NCBI RefSeq assembly: GCF_020682705.1
Contig: NZ_JAGTTN010000002.1
Span: 496,001 to 560,000 of the forward strand
Source of the DNA: Microbacterium allomyrinae
Lineage (GTDB): Bacteria > Actinomycetota > Actinomycetes > Actinomycetales > Microbacteriaceae
Reading direction: 5' to 3'
DNA length: 64,000 nucleotides
Part shown: positions 1-9,159 of the stretch, piece by piece
Numbering within the stretch: the first letter of the stretch is position 1
How the letters are laid out: the number at the start of each line of letters is the position of its first letter
Translations under genes and position numbers: made by a program
The notes under the pieces: model-generated
Told to the model about the DNA's origin: nothing
Database searches by the model: none
The model's input: the letters and a program-made list of their open reading frames with translations, nothing else

Positions 1-1551
1 GAGGGATGCCTGGAACGCCAGCGCGAGGTCTTCGCTGAGCCGTCGTGCCTGCGTCTGCGCTTCGGTCGCATCCTCATGAGTGAGCCTGGACAGAAGGGCG
101 AGTGTGCGGTCCACATGGGCATCCAGCACGGTCGACGCTCCGGACGTCGAGCCGAGCTCATCGGCGAACGCCTCGCCCGACTCCGAATCGCGTGTGAGGG
201 CACGCAGCACATCGAGCGCGATCACGTTCCCCGAACCCTCCCAGATCGCCATGACGGGCTGCTCGCGGTAGCGGCGAGCCAGCGGGAACGATTCGGTGTA
301 GCCGTTGCCGCCGAGGCATTCCAGCGCCTCGTATGCGTGCTGCGGCCCGCGCTTGCAGACCCAGTACTTCGATACGGGCGTCGCGAGCCGGCGAAGAGCG
401 ACGTCGCGGTCGGTTGCCCCGGCTTCGAAGAGCTGCGCCAGCCGGAGACCGCTCAGCATCGCGGCCTCGTACTCGAGTGCCAGATCGGCCAGCACGGCTG
501 TCATCGCAGGTTGGTCCACGAGAAGCGCGCCGAAGGCCTCTCTCCCGCGTGTGTGCCACAGAGCCTCAGCCAGCGACTGGCGCATCCCCGCCGCGGTGCC
601 GAGCACGCAATCCAGGCGCGTGCGTTGAACCATCTCGAGGATCGTGCGCACGCCCCGACCCGGCTCGCCGAGCACGAAGCCCACCGTGCCGTCGAACTCG
701 ACCTCCGCCGAGGCGTTCGACCGGTTGCCGAGCTTGTCCTTCAGCCGTTGGATGCGAAACACGTTGCGCATGCCGTGAGGGAGCATCCGCGGCACGAAGA
801 GGCACGAGAGTCCCTCGTCGACGTTGCCTCGCGTCGTGTGCGCGAGGACGAGGAAGGCGTCCGACATCGGCGCCGAGCAGAACCATTTGTGGCCGGTGAT
901 CTGGTACGCGTGACCGCCCATCGACTCGCCGGTCGTGGTGCCCGCGCGCACGTCCGAGCCGCCCTGCTTCTCGGTCATCGCCATGCCGATGAGGGCACTG
1001 CTCTTCGTCTCGTTCGGCAGCAGGCGGGGCTCGTACTCGCGTGAGTACGCGCGGGGCAGCCACTCGTCGGCCACCCACGGCGACCCTTCGATCGAGGCGA
1101 CCGCGGCGTGTGTCATCGACACGGGGCAGGCGTGACCGGGCTCGACCTGCGCGAAGAGCATGAAGGTCGCCGCGCGCGCGACATGCGCTCCTGGGCGCGG
1201 GTCGGCCCAGGCCGAGGTGTGCGCACCGCGCGCGACGGCTTCGCCGATCACACGGTGATACGACGGGTCGTACTCGACCTCGTCGAGTCGGAATCCCCAG
1301 CGATCGTGCGCGTGGGCGATCGGGGTGTGCACGTTCGCGAGATACGCGTCGCGCTGGAATCCGGCCGACCCGACGAGGGCGCCCGCCTCGCGGAGTTCGG
1401 GGTCTGCCCATTCCGCGCCGAAGCCGCTGACTGCTGCGGCGAGAGGTGCGTTCAGCCCGTACTCGTCGACATCGACGCGCCAACGGGGTTGGTTCTCCAC
1501 ATAGTGCGTTGCGGATCCGATGACGCGCTGACCGCGCGAGAAGGCGGTCAT
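1..1551 (-). CDS. AidB-like acyl-CoA dehydrogenase, 3' end outside window
   Basis: FAD-dependent acyl-CoA dehydrogenase of the AidB branch, partial: 517 codons are visible and the frame is still open at base 1. AidB of E. coli is about 541 aa, so little is missing. Seen: the flavin and substrate loop MTEKQGGSDVR at about 192-202, GHKWFCSAP at about 220, and the AidB-type C-terminal stretch with GGNGY and IWEGSGNV at about 413-442. Known for the family: AidB proteins bind FAD and DNA and are induced by alkylation stress; other members are ordinary acyl-CoA oxidising enzymes. The ATG overlaps the stop of the upstream metallopeptidase (ATGA), so the two are probably co-translated. The substrate is not evident. 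An isovaleryl-CoA dehydrogenase-like role is the main alternative. Confidence 0.85.
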   Translation of the reverse strand, partial: MTAFSRGQRVIGSATHYVENQPRWRVDVDEYGLNAPLAAAVSGFGAEWADPELREAGALVGSAGFQRDAYLANVHTPIAHAHDRWGFRLDEVEYDPSYHRVIGEAVARGAHTSAWADPRPGAHVARAATFMLFAQVEPGHACPVSMTHAAVASIEGSPWVADEWLPRAYSREYEPRLLPNETKSSALIGMAMTEKQGGSDVRAGTTTGESMGGHAYQITGHKWFCSAPMSDAFLVLAHTTRGNVDEGLSCLFVPRMLPHGMRNVFRIQRLKDKLGNRSNASAEVEFDGTVGFVLGEPGRGVRTILEMVQRTRLDCVLGTAAGMRQSLAEALWHTRGREAFGALLVDQPAMTAVLADLALEYEAAMLSGLRLAQLFEAGATDRDVALRRLATPVSKYWVCKRGPQHAYEALECLGGNGYTESFPLARRYREQPVMAIWEGSGNVIALDVLRALTRDSESGEAFADELGSTSGASTVLDAHVDRTLALLSRLTHEDATEAQTQARRLSEDLALAFQASL

Positions 1552-2657
1552 GCTCGTTCCGTTTCGCGGGACGTGGCAAGCGCGTACTGCTCGGCGGGAG
1601 TGAGAGGCGCACGCGTCACGATGTCGTGCAGGAAGGCGAGCTTCCGCTGCACCGGTGCGACGATCGTGAACGGGTAGAGATCGCCGAATCCCATCGCCCG
1701 GTTGATCCGGTTGAAGCCGCGCGACATCCACTCCCAGTCGGTGAGGAGCCGCTGGATGGGCTCCCGTTCGTACGAGTCGAGCGGCACGACATCCGTGTCT
1801 CGCAGATTGCTCACTCCGGCATCGAGATGGATGCCGATCACGGCGGCCGTCTGCAGGGTCCCGGTGATGTGCAGATAGTGGGCGAACGTCTCCGCGAAGT
1901 CCTCCCAGGGATGCATCGTCGCGTATTCCGAGATGTACTGATCGTGCCACCCCGCCGGCGCACCGAACTTGTAGTGGTGACTGAGTGCATCGCGGTAGCT
2001 CGCGCGCTCATCGCCGAAGAGTTCACGACAGCGGTCCCACGCCGCATCGTCGGGAAGGAGCACATTCTGGAAGTAGTGACCGACCTCGTGGCGCAGGTGC
2101 CCGAGAATCGTGCGGTACGGCTCGCCCAATCGCACCCGCAACGCTTCGCGACGGTCATCGAGGCTCTCGGCGAGATCGATCGTGATGATGCCGTTCGCGT
2201 GACCGATCAGCACCGGCTTGCCGTCCGAGAGGCTGGAGACGAGGTCGAACCCGAGCCCGCCCTCTTGCGTGTCCCACCCCACGATCGGCAGACCGAGGTC
2301 CGCAAGCTGCAGGAGCAGCCGCCGCTTGGCTTCCTCGACCTTGGCGAGCTTCTCCAGCGCGACCGTGTCGTTGGATGCCGGTCGCCGGCGCGTGAGCCGG
2401 CATGAGAAGCATCGTCCCGCCGGCGCGCCTTCCCAGACCAGCCAGTTGCAGGCCCACTCGCGATTCGAGCAGGTGTACCAGGTCTCGCCGTCCACCACGC
2501 ACTGGCCGTTTCGGAGCCCCTGGAACTCACGTGTGGGCATGTGGTACCCGAGGTCGGCCTCGCAGTTGGGGCACGCCATCGTGTCCAGGTAGACGAAGTG
2601 GCGGCAATGCGGACAACGGGGCTGGGAGCTCACGCTCTCACCGTAGCGCTCCCCCAC
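1548..2657 (-). CDS. putative zinc-binding metallopeptidase with N-terminal zinc ribbons
   Basis: A 369-aa protein whose N-terminus is cysteine-rich: CPHC at 15-18 and CPNC at 29-32, then further cysteines near 63, 70, 83 and 86, forming zinc-ribbon-like knuckles. The C-terminal half has a gluzincin-type HEVGH motif (190-194) and a downstream WEDFAETFAHYLH segment (about 251-263) whose Glu is the likely third zinc ligand. This matches the putative zinc-binding metallopeptidase family often annotated in actinobacteria (Peptidase_Mx type). There is no signal peptide, so it is cytoplasmic. Substrate unknown. The start is a GTG preceded by GGGAG at good spacing; a second in-frame GTG eight codons later is possible. 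Its stop overlaps the ATG of the AidB-like gene. Confidence 0.8.
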   Translation of the reverse strand: MGERYGESVSSQPRCPHCRHFVYLDTMACPNCEADLGYHMPTREFQGLRNGQCVVDGETWYTCSNREWACNWLVWEGAPAGRCFSCRLTRRRPASNDTVALEKLAKVEEAKRRLLLQLADLGLPIVGWDTQEGGLGFDLVSSLSDGKPVLIGHANGIITIDLAESLDDRREALRVRLGEPYRTILGHLRHEVGHYFQNVLLPDDAAWDRCRELFGDERASYRDALSHHYKFGAPAGWHDQYISEYATMHPWEDFAETFAHYLHITGTLQTAAVIGIHLDAGVSNLRDTDVVPLDSYEREPIQRLLTDWEWMSRGFNRINRAMGFGDLYPFTIVAPVQRKLAFLHDIVTRAPLTPAEQYALATSRETERA

Positions 2658-2705
2658 CGCGGCGCTCCCGCTCCGTCTGCGACGCCGCGCCGGTCGTTTG
2701 CACGG

Positions 2706-3848
2706 TCAGTGTGCCGGCGCCAGTTCGACACGCAGGAGAACATCATCGTCGGGTCGAGGGCTCCCGCGGCCGTCGGTGTTGTTCATGAGAATCCAGAGCG
2801 ATCCGTCCGCTGCCACGACGACGTCGCGCAGGCGCCCCTGTGCACCCTGCAAAGCGGCCACGGGATCATCCGCCAACACCCCGTCGCGGATGTCGGCCAG
2901 CCAGAGGCGCTCACCTCGAAGTCCCGCGACGAACAGCGTGCCGCCTCGCGCGGCGATGCCGCTGGGACTCGCTTCGCTCGTGGGCCATGCCGCGACGGGA
3001 TCGATGAAATCGTCACGGCCTGCAACACCCTCGACTTCGGGCCAGCCGTAGTTGGCACCGGGTTCGATGCGGTTCAGTTCATCCCAGGCGTTCTGACCGA
3101 ACTCGCTCGCCCACATCGTGCCGTCGCTCGTCCAGGCGATCCCCTGCACGTTGCGGTGACCGATCGACCACGCCGCGTTCGCCCAGGGATTGCCCGGCGC
3201 AGCCTCGCCGTCGGCCGTGATGCGGAGAATCTTCCCGCCGAGAGCATCGACGTCCTGAGCCGCGTCACGCTGCTGAGCATCGCCCGTGGTCACGTAGAGG
3301 TACCCGTCCGGACCGAACGCGATTCGCCCGCCGTTGTGGGTGCCGGCGCGCGGGATGCCGTCGATCACGACCTCCGCTGCACCCAGATGGAACGACCCGG
3401 GTTCACCGAGCAGCGGCATCCTCTCGACGCGGTTGTCGGAGCGCGCGCCGAAGTAGGCGTACAGCAGCGTGCCGCCGTCATCCGTGAGCAGCGCGAGCCC
3501 GTGGAGTCCGGACTCTCCGCCGGACACGACCCCCTCGACCAGGCCGACGGTACGCAACGTGCTTTCGACCGTCAGCTCCAGGATGGCGCCGTCATCACGC
3601 TGCGAGATGAGGGCCCCGCCATCGGGCAGAGGCACGACCGACCACGGTGAGTCCAGTCCGGACGCGAGGCTGGAGATCGCGTCGGTCGGGCGCCACCACT
3701 CGCTCTCGGCGATCGTCGCCGTCGGCACAGGTGCGATCGTCGGCGCCCGCGTCGTCGGTACCGGCGACGGAGACGCGGAGCATCCGGATCCCGTGACCAG
3801 CGTCAGCAGAAGGCATCCGATCGCCGCCGCCCCGGAAGGGCGGCTCAC
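2706..3848 (-). CDS. PQQ-dependent sugar dehydrogenase family lipoprotein (glucose/sorbosone dehydrogenase fold)
   Basis: A 380-aa beta-propeller protein of the glucose/sorbosone dehydrogenase family, which uses PQQ to oxidise aldoses or other polyols outside the membrane. Seen: ISQRDDGAI near the N-terminus, the family signature GGRIAFGPDGYLYVTTGDA, GKILRI, and GHRNVQGIAW followed by EFGQNAWDELN and GANYGWP. The start chosen is the GTG at 3848, which overlaps the stop of the VOC gene (GTGA) and gives a short lipoprotein signal ending in GSGC with the lipid-attachment Cys at residue 23. The frame stays open for 45 more codons upstream, but these lie inside the VOC gene and lack signal-peptide character. 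Many actinobacterial members have no proven PQQ activity, so the substrate is unknown. Confidence 0.85.
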   Translation of the reverse strand: MSRPSGAAAIGCLLLTLVTGSGCSASPSPVPTTRAPTIAPVPTATIAESEWWRPTDAISSLASGLDSPWSVVPLPDGGALISQRDDGAILELTVESTLRTVGLVEGVVSGGESGLHGLALLTDDGGTLLYAYFGARSDNRVERMPLLGEPGSFHLGAAEVVIDGIPRAGTHNGGRIAFGPDGYLYVTTGDAQQRDAAQDVDALGGKILRITADGEAAPGNPWANAAWSIGHRNVQGIAWTSDGTMWASEFGQNAWDELNRIEPGANYGWPEVEGVAGRDDFIDPVAAWPTSEASPSGIAARGGTLFVAGLRGERLWLADIRDGVLADDPVAALQGAQGRLRDVVVAADGSLWILMNNTDGRGSPRPDDDVLLRVELAPAH

Positions 3849-4321
3849 GGGCCTTCGGCAGCCGCCTCGAGTGCGGCGATGTCGATGCGACTCATACCGA
3901 GCATCGCCTGCACCGACCGGTGCGCGATGTCGGGATCGGGGTGACGGATCAACTCGATCAGCCGGTCGGGAATGATCTGCCACGACAGACCCCAGCGATC
4001 CTTGAGCCAGCCGCAGGGCTGCTCCTGTCCGCCGCCCGCGATCAGTGCGTTCCAGTAGCGGTCGACCTCGGCCTGATCAGCGCACGCGACATACAGCGAC
4101 ACCGCCTCGGTGAACGGGAACTGCGGACCGGCATCCATCCCGAAGTAGTCCCGGCCTGCGAGTCGGAAGTGGACGTGCATGACCTTGCCGCCCATGCCCG
4201 GCACCTCATCGGGGTACCGGCTCATCGAGAGGATCTCCGAATCGGGCACGAGCTCGGTGTAGAAGGCGACGGCTTCTTCCGCGGAGTCGTCGAACCAGAG
4301 GAACGGAGTCACGGCGGTCAT
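3845..4321 (-). CDS. VOC family protein, PhnB/3-demethylubiquinone methyltransferase-like
   Basis: A 158-aa vicinal-oxygen-chelate fold protein of the PhnB-like type. It opens with TPFLWFDDSAEEAVAFYTEL and later has DYFGMDAGPQFPFTEAVSLY, a WNALIAGGGQEQPCGWLKD stretch and SWQIIPDRL, a pattern typical of this family. These small dimeric proteins are often annotated as methyltransferases although most have no shown activity. ATG 4321 (MTAVTPFL) fits homologues best; ATG 4333 and the longer frame to 4357 are alternatives. It overlaps the sugar dehydrogenase start by 4 nt, suggesting one transcript. No partner or ligand can be read from the sequence. Confidence 0.8.
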   Translation of the reverse strand: MTAVTPFLWFDDSAEEAVAFYTELVPDSEILSMSRYPDEVPGMGGKVMHVHFRLAGRDYFGMDAGPQFPFTEAVSLYVACADQAEVDRYWNALIAGGGQEQPCGWLKDRWGLSWQIIPDRLIELIRHPDPDIAHRSVQAMLGMSRIDIAALEAAAEGP

Positions 4322-4415
4322 GGAGTTCACCATCCCCCACCGGCCTCGCACACGCAATGGGGTTGCGTCGCGACGCGGGGTGCGGCAGCACCGCAGAGAC
4401 GAGCGGGTGAAACGA

Positions 4416-4447
4416 CGTAGCGCCCCTCACAAGTGAGGGGCGCTACG
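4416..4447 (-). terminator. hairpin terminator downstream of tRNA-Ala
   Basis: Perfect 14-bp inverted repeat (arms 4416-4429 and 4434-4447) with a 4-nt loop, starting 8 nt past the 3' end of tRNA-Ala on the minus strand. It is followed by a short T-containing tract. It probably ends the rsfS/tRNA-Ala transcript and separates it from the VOC gene cluster. Confidence 0.75.
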
Positions 4448-4454
4448 AATCGGG

Positions 4455-4527
4455 TGGACCTGAGGGGACTCGAACCCCTGACCCCCTGCATGCCATGCAG
4501 GTGCGCTACCAGCTGCGCCACAGGCCC
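4455..4527 (-). tRNA. tRNA-Ala (anticodon GGC)
   Basis: A 73-nt cloverleaf on the minus strand. The anticodon stem CCTGC/GCAGG encloses the loop ATGGCAT, giving anticodon GGC (alanine, GCC/GCU codons). The acceptor stem GGGCCTG/CAGGTCC contains the G3-U70 wobble pair that is the alanine identity element, and the discriminator is A73. The T-arm GGTTCGAGTCC is normal. CCA is not encoded. It lies 71 nt after rsfS on the same strand. Confidence 0.97.
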
Positions 4528-4598
4528 TTGACCGTGGCCCCGATCTCTCGGGGCAACTCGTCAAGCTTACAACATTCGAGACGGTGCTCCGAACCGGC

Positions 4599-4979
4599 TC
4601 AGTCCTCCACAGCGGTTCTCGCCGGCAGTTCGATCGGCACCGTCGGGCAGTCCTTCCACAGCCGCTCGAGTCCGTAGTAGACGCGCTCCTCTTCGTGGAA
4701 CACGTGCACGACGAGGTCGCCGAAGTCCAGCAGTACCCAGCGCGACTCGCTGCGTCCCTCTCGTCGCAGACGCTTGTGGCCCGCCTCCAGGAGCTTGTCT
4801 TCGATCTCGTCGGCGATCGCAGCGACGTTGCGCTCGCTGCGCCCGGTCACGAGCAGGAAGACGTCGATGAGCGGGAGCGGACCCGAGACGTCGAGCGCGA
4901 CGAGATCCTCACCGCCCTTCGAGTCCGCGGCGGCCGCGGCGATCTGGACCATGTCATGGGCTTGGGCTGTTGCCGTCAT
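4599..4979 (-). CDS. rsfS: ribosomal silencing factor RsfS
   Basis: A 126-aa RsfS (Iojap/DUF143) protein. It binds ribosomal protein L14 on the 50S subunit and blocks joining with 30S under nutrient limitation. Seen: KGGEDLVALDVSG near the N-terminus, the central IDVFLLVTGRSERNVAAIADE, GRSESRWVLLDFGDLVVHVF and the C-terminal YYGLERLWKDCP, which are family hallmarks. The ATG at 4979 shares one base with the upstream stop (TGATG). The frame opens one codon earlier at a TTG, which is less likely to be used. Its position after nadD, with one gene between, is the common actinobacterial arrangement. Confidence 0.95.
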   Translation of the reverse strand: MTATAQAHDMVQIAAAAADSKGGEDLVALDVSGPLPLIDVFLLVTGRSERNVAAIADEIEDKLLEAGHKRLRREGRSESRWVLLDFGDLVVHVFHEEERVYYGLERLWKDCPTVPIELPARTAVED

Positions 4980-6178
4980 CAAAATACTCCTGTCACGAAC
5001 GCCAGGATGAGCACTCCGACCAGGGCGAGCGCCAATGCGCCCGCCGTGATCGCGAGCGTCATCATCAGGCGGCTGCCCTTTTCGGGCACCGGGGGCCTGA
5101 TGACCTCACCCGGTGTCTTCACTGTGCTCACCGCAGCGCTGGCGGCGATCGGCGTCGGCGACGAGTGCGACGGCAGTTCGCCGTCGACGAGCGTCGCGTC
5201 GATCTCCTTGCCATCTGTGGTGCCTTTGGCGTGCCCGGTCGATCCGAGCCCCTCGGGAAGATTGAACGTACCTGTCACGAGCACTTCGCCTGTCGCCGTG
5301 ACCGGAGCCACGAGCGGCGCGATCTCGGGCGCCTGCGAGACGATCAGAGTGTTCTGGAGCGAGATCGCCCCTGTCGACCGAGCGAGGAGCTGGTCGAACG
5401 ACGCGGGCATTTCCGGCGCTGCGGACACCGGAGCCGGGGATTCGCCTGCGAGCAGGCCGGCGCCGAACATCGGATTGACCACGGCCTTGGCCTGGTCGTC
5501 CGCCTCGTCTGCCGATGCCTCGGCCTCGGGTTCGGCCGGGAATGACCACGGGTCGTCCGCCTCGGGCGAATCGATCGCGGCGCGACCGGGTCCGGACGGC
5601 GAGGATTCCGCCGACCCGACGGACGCGGCGGCGCCCACCACCCACGGCAACGCGGACGCCTCGGACACCTCGGACTCGGTTGCCGTAGCGGGAGGACCGA
5701 AGAGCTCCTGCATATCGGCGTCGGTCGTGACCTGGTCCTCGGAGCCCGGCGAGCCGGGCTCGCCTGCGTCCGGGTCCGCCGTCGGCGCGGACGTCTCTGA
5801 CGGGAACGCGAACGCGGGCGTGGCGCCGCCGTGGGCGGCGATCACCTCGGGAGTGATCACCGGCACGGAAGCCGTGCGGATCCGCTCCTGCTGGCGTGCC
5901 TGACGGCGCGTCAGGGGCGAGACGCCCAGGTCCACTGTGGAATCCGCGGCGGGCGGCGGCGAGACGACGGTGGGCTCCGAGGGCCGCGGGAGCGGTGCGG
6001 AGGCGATGGGAAGCGCCGATACGGGCGCCGCCGGTGCCACGGGCTCAGAGGGAGCCGTGATGTCGGCCGCGGGTGCGTCGGCGTTCTGGATGATGACGGG
6101 ATTGGACCCCGTGTTGCGGATATCGCGCAGCTGCTTGCGTGTCAGGGGCGGCGATTCCGGCTGCTCGGATGTACTCAT
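4979..6178 (-). CDS. unknown disordered protein with one C-terminal membrane segment, between nadD and rsfS
   Basis: A 399-aa protein I do not recognise. The N-terminal half is low-complexity, rich in Ala, Pro, Ser, Glu and Thr, and probably disordered. It carries two copies of a basic motif, [15 protein letters not shown] near residue 12 and [18 protein letters not shown] further on. The last ~30 residues form a single hydrophobic helix ([25 protein letters not shown] minus its ends) preceded by a basic SRLMMT, so the bulk should lie in the cytoplasm with a C-terminal anchor. The ATG at 6178 overlaps the nadD stop (ATGA), and its stop overlaps the rsfS start, so it belongs to a tightly coupled operon. 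No enzyme motif is visible. Confidence 0.85.
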   Translation of the reverse strand: MSTSEQPESPPLTRKQLRDIRNTGSNPVIIQNADAPAADITAPSEPVAPAAPVSALPIASAPLPRPSEPTVVSPPPAADSTVDLGVSPLTRRQARQQERIRTASVPVITPEVIAAHGGATPAFAFPSETSAPTADPDAGEPGSPGSEDQVTTDADMQELFGPPATATESEVSEASALPWVVGAAASVGSAESSPSGPGRAAIDSPEADDPWSFPAEPEAEASADEADDQAKAVVNPMFGAGLLAGESPAPVSAAPEMPASFDQLLARSTGAISLQNTLIVSQAPEIAPLVAPVTATGEVLVTGTFNLPEGLGSTGHAKGTTDGKEIDATLVDGELPSHSSPTPIAASAAVSTVKTPGEVIRPPVPEKGSRLMMTLAITAGALALALVGVLILAFVTGVF

Positions 6179-6771
6179 TCCTTGCTCCGGTAGAGATGAT
6201 GCTTCGCAATGTATTGAACGACCCCGTCGGGAACGAGGTACCACACGGGATGCCCTCGCTGAACCCGATCACGGCAGTCCGTCGACGAGATGGAGAGGGC
6301 GGGGATCTCGAGCTGACTGACGTCGTCGCTGGGCAGGCCGTCCGTGTTCAACACGTGTCCCGGGCGAGACACTGCGACGAAGTGGGCGAGGTCCCACAAC
6401 TCATCATGGTCCCTCCAACTGAGAATTTGCGCTATTGCGTCGGCGCCGGTGATGAAGAACAGCTCCGAGTCCGGGCGCTGGGTCTTCAGATCGCGGAGAG
6501 TATCGATCGTGTACGTCGGTCCGGAACGGTCGATATCGACGCGACTGACGGTGAATCGAGGATTGGATGCCGTCGCGATCACCGTCATCAGATACCGATG
6601 CTCGCTCAGTGAGGCGTCGTCCTTCTGCCACGGCTCGCCCGTGGGAACGAACACGACCTCATCGAGGTCGAACCATTGCGCCACCTCGCTGGCGGCGACG
6701 AGATGACCATGATGGATGGGATCGAATGTCCCACCCATGACCCCGATCCTCGAGGTGCTCGTCACCGACAT
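6175..6771 (-). CDS. nadD: nicotinate-nucleotide adenylyltransferase
   Basis: A 198-aa NadD, which adenylates nicotinate mononucleotide to form deamido-NAD in NAD synthesis. Seen: the nucleotidyltransferase signature [11 protein letters not shown] at 13-23, [10 protein letters not shown], the [12 protein letters not shown] segment, FITGADAI, and the C-terminal [10 protein letters not shown], corresponding to the usual ISST(D/x)(I/V)R motif. Length is normal for bacterial NadD. It is 9 nt downstream of a small membrane protein gene and overlaps the next gene by 4 nt. The role is cytoplasmic and probably essential. Confidence 0.95.
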   Translation of the reverse strand: MSVTSTSRIGVMGGTFDPIHHGHLVAASEVAQWFDLDEVVFVPTGEPWQKDDASLSEHRYLMTVIATASNPRFTVSRVDIDRSGPTYTIDTLRDLKTQRPDSELFFITGADAIAQILSWRDHDELWDLAHFVAVSRPGHVLNTDGLPSDDVSQLEIPALSISSTDCRDRVQRGHPVWYLVPDGVVQYIAKHHLYRSKE

Positions 6772-6780
6772 GCAGTCGGC

Positions 6781-7005
6781 CTAGTGGCCGTGCCCCGCTC
6801 GCTGGACATCGTTGGCGTGGGCCTTCGCGTAGGCCTCGGCCTTGTGCGCGTGGCGATTCGCGACATTGCGGTACGAGAGCGTCACGAGCGCGAGTGCGCC
6901 GAAGACCAGGATCGCGATGATGCCGAAGCCGACCGTCTCGAGCGCGACGCTTCCGTGGTGCTCGGATTCTTCGGCGGCGAGGGCGATGATCGTGGCGAAT
7001 GTCAT
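6781..7005 (-). CDS. small single-pass membrane protein, unknown
   Basis: A 74-aa protein. A short N-terminal stretch (MTFATIIALAAEES) is followed by one strong membrane helix at about 24-44 (ETVGFGIIAILVFGALALVT) and a charged, histidine-containing tail ending in GHGH. It has no domain I can name. It sits between proA and nadD on the same strand (gaps of 55 and 9 nt), and small proteins of this kind are common at this place in Microbacteriaceae. The frame is intact, with a plausible upstream ribosome site (GGAGCCCGAATG). A role in envelope function is only a guess. Confidence 0.75.
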   Translation of the reverse strand: MTFATIIALAAEESEHHGSVALETVGFGIIAILVFGALALVTLSYRNVANRHAHKAEAYAKAHANDVQRAGHGH

Positions 7006-7060
7006 TCGGGCTCCGTTCGGGTTCGCCTCAGTGGGCGCAGGACTGGTTCAGTTTATGCCG

Positions 7061-8320
7061 TCACGCGCGCACTTGTCCGGCGCCGCGCGCCAGCCACTTG
7101 GTACTGGTGAGTTCGGCGAGGCCCATCGGCCCGCGTGCGTGCAGCTTCTGCGTGGAGATTCCCACCTCGGCGCCGAAGCCGAACTCGCCGCCGTCAGTGA
7201 ACCGCGTCGATGTGTTCGCCATCACCACGGCCGAATCGACCTCGGCCAGGAAGCGTGCCTCGTTGGCGGAATCTTGCGTGATGATCGACTCGGTGTGGTG
7301 GGTGGAGTAGCGCCGGATGTGATCGAGGGCGACATCGAGGTCGTCGACGACCCGCATCGCGATGTCGAGGCTGAGGTACTCGGTGGACCAGTCCTCGTCG
7401 GTCGCGGCGGTCACGCCGTCGGCCAGCCCGAGGACCGAATCATCGCCGTGCACGGTCACCCCGCTCGCCTGGAGCGCGGCCACCACCGGGGGGACGAGGC
7501 GCTGCGCGGCGCCGCGGAGCACGAGGACCGTCTCGACCGCGTTGCACACGCTCGGGCGCTGGGTCTTGGCGTTCACGACGATGTCGCGGGCCCACTCCAG
7601 CGGCGCGCTCTCATCGAGCACGATGTGCACGATACCGGCGCCGGTCTCGATGACGGGCACGGAGGATTCGGTGACGACCGTCTCGATCAGCTGGGCACTG
7701 CCGCGAGGCACGAGGACATCGACCACACCGCGAGCGTGCATCAGCTCTCGGGCGCCGTCGCGACCGAAGTCGTCGATGGTCTGGATGGCTTCGGGATCGA
7801 GTCCTCGGTCGGCGAGGGCGCCCCGCATCGCGCTCACGAGCGCCGCGTTCGTGCGTGCGGCGGCGGATCCGCCGCGCAGCACCACCGCGTTGCCAGAGCG
7901 CAGCGCCAGCGCCGCGATGTCGACGGTCACATTGGGGCGAGCCTCGTAGATCGAGCCGACCACGCCGAACGGCACCGCGACCTTGGTGAGCGTGACGCCG
8001 TTCGCGAGCGTGCGCTCGTCGAGGACGCGGCCGACCGGATCGGGCAGCTCGGCGATGTCACGGACGGCGGCCGCCAGCGCGGCGACGCGCGGTGCGTCCA
8101 GCCGCAGGCGGTCCTGGAGCGCCTCGGACAGGCCGCTCTCGCGCCCCCGTGCGAGGTCTTCGCCGTTCGCATCGACGATCTCCGCCTGGCCGGCCGCGAT
8201 CGCGTCCGCGATCGCGAGGAGGGCCTCACGCTTGGTGGCGTCGTCGAGCAGGCCGATGCTGCGCGATGCATCCTTGGCCAGCAGCATCCGCTCGCGTGCC
8301 GTCGTGGCGATGGTGGTCAT
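7061..8320 (-). CDS. proA: glutamate-5-semialdehyde dehydrogenase (gamma-glutamyl phosphate reductase)
   Basis: A 419-aa ProA, the second enzyme of proline synthesis: NADPH reduction of gamma-glutamyl phosphate to glutamate semialdehyde. Seen: VPFGVVGSIYEARPNVTVD at about 116-134, SGNAVVLRGGSAA for nucleotide binding, VLVPRGSAQLI, and the catalytic cysteine in RPSVCNAVET (Cys259). Later segments TEFGFGAEVG-like and LHARGPMGL are typical of the family C-terminus. Normal length. The ATG at 8320 overlaps the proB stop (ATGA), so proB and proA are translationally coupled. Confidence 0.97.
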   Translation of the reverse strand: MTTIATTARERMLLAKDASRSIGLLDDATKREALLAIADAIAAGQAEIVDANGEDLARGRESGLSEALQDRLRLDAPRVAALAAAVRDIAELPDPVGRVLDERTLANGVTLTKVAVPFGVVGSIYEARPNVTVDIAALALRSGNAVVLRGGSAAARTNAALVSAMRGALADRGLDPEAIQTIDDFGRDGARELMHARGVVDVLVPRGSAQLIETVVTESSVPVIETGAGIVHIVLDESAPLEWARDIVVNAKTQRPSVCNAVETVLVLRGAAQRLVPPVVAALQASGVTVHGDDSVLGLADGVTAATDEDWSTEYLSLDIAMRVVDDLDVALDHIRRYSTHHTESIITQDSANEARFLAEVDSAVVMANTSTRFTDGGEFGFGAEVGISTQKLHARGPMGLAELTSTKWLARGAGQVRA

Positions 8321-9159
8321 CCGCCCAGTTTATCGACCATGGTGCGCACCGGGCCGGTCGCCGCCGGTGCGGACGGCTCGGGGTTCGGCTGGAACCAGGT
8401 GCCGATCTCGGCGCCGGACAACGCGGCATCGACCAGATCGGCGCTCGTGACGAGCACGCCGATGCCGGATGCCGCGGCCAGCCGTGCGGCCGAGACCTTG
8501 GTCGCCGCTCCCCCGGTGCCGACGCTGTTGACGACGACGGAGCCGAACGAGAACCCGTGGAGGTCGTCGCCGTACGTCACGTGCGGGATCGGCAGGGCTC
8601 CCGGCTCGTCCGGCGGGCGCGTGTACAGGCACTCGATATCGCTCAGCAGCACCAGCGCATCAGCGCCGATGAGCTGTGCGACCATCGCCGCCAGGCGGTC
8701 GTTGTCGCCGAAGCGGATCTCGTGGGTCGCGACGGTGTCGTTCTCGTTCACGATCGGGAGGATGCGCAGCCCCAGCAGGCGCTCCATGGCGCGCCGGGCA
8801 TTCGAGCGGTGCGTGGGGTTCTCGAGGTCGCCGGCGGTCAGGAGCACCTGACCGGCCACGATGCGGAACGTCCGCAGCGCCTCTTGATAGCGGTAGATCA
8901 GCACGTTCTGGCCGACCGCCGCCGCCGCCTGCTGCGTTGCGAGATCGCTCGGCCGCTCATCCAGGAGCAGGTACGGCATGCCGGTGGCGATCGCGCCCGA
9001 GGACACCAGCACGACCTCTGTGCCGCGCGCGTGCGCAGCGGCCAGGGCATCGACGATAGGGGCGATCTTGTGGGCGTTGTCGCCACTGATCGACGAAGAG
9101 CCGACCTTCACCACCACCCGGCGAGCGGTAGGGATGTCGGCGCGCTCGCGCGCGCTCAC
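8317..9159 (-). CDS. proB: glutamate 5-kinase, catalytic domain only
   Basis: A 280-aa ProB, which phosphorylates glutamate to commit it to proline. Seen: the N-terminal [10 protein letters not shown] at 15-24, [31 protein letters not shown] and [12 protein letters not shown], all amino-acid kinase motifs. Unlike E. coli ProB (367 aa) it ends soon after the kinase domain, with no room for the C-terminal PUA domain. Family members without PUA are known, and the domain is not needed for catalysis. Feedback control by proline would rest on the kinase domain alone. The GTG start overlaps the obgE stop (GTGA). Confidence 0.95.
   Translation of the reverse strand: MSARERADIPTARRVVVKVGSSSISGDNAHKIAPIVDALAAAHARGTEVVLVSSGAIATGMPYLLLDERPSDLATQQAAAAVGQNVLIYRYQEALRTFRIVAGQVLLTAGDLENPTHRSNARRAMERLLGLRILPIVNENDTVATHEIRFGDNDRLAAMVAQLIGADALVLLSDIECLYTRPPDEPGALPIPHVTYGDDLHGFSFGSVVVNSVGTGGAATKVSAARLAAASGIGVLVTSADLVDAALSGAEIGTWFQPNPEPSAPAATGPVRTMVDKLGG

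Noticed and set aside
3849..3983. Longer N-terminus of the sugar dehydrogenase
   Set aside because: The extra 45 codons lie within the VOC gene in another frame and would bury the lipoprotein signal; the GTGA overlap start is better.
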